From contig NZ_JAKGCV010000018.1 in the NCBI RefSeq assembly GCF_021556455.1, positions 1 to 32,073 of the forward strand: a stretch of DNA of 32,073 nt, written 5' to 3'. This DNA is from Streptomyces fuscigenes. GTDB lineage: Bacteria > Actinomycetota > Actinomycetes > Streptomycetales > Streptomycetaceae. The notes below the pieces were generated by a model. It was given only the letters and a program-made list of their open reading frames with translations, was not told the origin of the DNA and ran no database searches. Of the stretch, positions 31,552 to 32,073 are shown in pieces. The position numbers and the translations under genes were made by a program. Every line of letters begins with the position of its first letter. The stretch's first letter is position 1.

Positions 31552-32073
31552 TCAGTGGCCCGCCGGAGGCTCGAAACAGCCCGTCTCGGGGTACGGGCCG
31601 TTGACCGACACCTGGTAGTTCGTCTGCTGCACGAACGCGGTGACGCAGGCGTCGTCGTGCACTCGCAGGCCGACGAGGGCGCCCTCGGGCGTGACCTCCG
31701 CGCCGTCGACGAAGCGCGCGTGCATCGCCTCGACGCGGAGCGTTCCGGCGAACCGCTTGCCCTGCGCGTCGGTGCGCTCCTCGCGGTAGCCGAGGCCGAG
31801 CATCGCGGCGCGCACCGTCTCCGGGTCCCACGTCCGGTGCTGCCACAGCCGCTTGAGCACCGGCTCGATGCGGCCGGCCTCCCGCCGGGCGTCCTTCTCG
31901 TCGGCCGCCGACATCGCGCCCGGGAGCCGGAAGCCGTTGTTCTCGCGGTAGTGCGGCGCGCCGTCCCCGGCACCCGGTTCCACGTACGGCGACGCCGGCG
32001 CGGGGCTCGCGGTGCCGTCCGCGGACGGCGGCGCGGCCGGGCGGGCACCCGGGGTACCGGCGCCGACCGCCGG
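31552..32073 (-). CDS. Partial secreted-type protein, cut at the window edge
   Basis: The frame is open to the last base, so the N-terminus lies outside. The visible start is a Pro/Ala/Gly-rich linker (about 40 residues, for example SPAPASPYVEPG), typical of the spacer after an actinomycete lipoprotein signal. A globular region of about 130 residues follows, with RENNGFRLPG, EPVLKRLWQHRTWDPETVRAAMLGLGY and VSVNGPYPETGCFEPPAGH; its two cysteines could form a disulfide. I do not recognise the domain. A GTG at 31983 could start a shorter, leaderless form but has no ribosome site. Confidence 0.65.
   Translation of the reverse strand, partial: PAVGAGTPGARPAAPPSADGTASPAPASPYVEPGAGDGAPHYRENNGFRLPGAMSAADEKDARREAGRIEPVLKRLWQHRTWDPETVRAAMLGLGYREERTDAQGKRFAGTLRVEAMHARFVDGAEVTPEGALVGLRVHDDACVTAFVQQTNYQVSVNGPYPETGCFEPPAGH

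Overview
The window is about 32 kb of very GC-rich DNA with GTG starts, GGAGG-type ribosome sites and gene families typical of a filamentous actinomycete. A Streptomyces chromosome is the most likely source, and the mix of catabolic, regulatory and resistance genes suggests an accessory region. No rRNA, tRNA, CRISPR array, intact insertion sequence or phage gene was seen. All function calls rest on motif and family recognition by eye; no search was run.

Left part (1-5.4 kb). A siderophore-type substrate-binding protein without a visible signal peptide ends at a perfect 16-bp hairpin. Next on the minus strand is a dihydroxyacetone kinase operon, dhaK-dhaL-dhaM, which uses PTS phosphate and ends in a 17-bp hairpin. 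About 1 kb without a convincing gene follows, then a stand-alone shikimate-dehydrogenase-like gene on the plus strand.

Central operon (6.0-15.0 kb, minus strand). Nine genes run marR, MFS transporter, M24 'pita-bread' protein A, M24-like protein B, ornithine-cyclodeaminase/mu-crystallin family, LeuD-like, LeuC-like, a second LeuC-like and a second LeuD-like. Five junctions are 4-nt ATGA/GTGA overlaps. The first LeuC-like protein keeps all three iron-sulfur cysteines and its LeuD partner keeps the FGCGSAREQ loop. The second pair has lost the cysteines and most of that loop. The two M24 proteins likewise include one partly conserved and one highly degenerate copy. The set looks like uptake and breakdown of an unidentified small amino- or hydroxy-carboxylate, and it is the best candidate here for an undescribed system.

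Middle (15.3-24.9 kb). An HxlR regulator, a cupin, a RecQ helicase with a C-terminal Tudor-like extension, a COMT-type O-methyltransferase, a DUF805 membrane protein, a NarL-type two-component pair, a small exported protein and an RDD membrane protein whose promoter suggests a leaderless mRNA.

Right part (25.0-32.1 kb). An orphan 65-residue peptide has a double-glycine RiPP/bacteriocin-type leader. It is followed by an acetate-transporter family protein and a resistance-like block: VOC protein, macrolide-type glycosyltransferase, Vat/CatB-type acetyltransferase and divergent TetR regulator with a palindrome at the shared promoter. A DJ-1/PfpI family protein and a secreted-type protein cut by the window edge complete it. 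Three convergent gene junctions in the right half each carry a short tandem repeat of 7, 9 or 7 bp.
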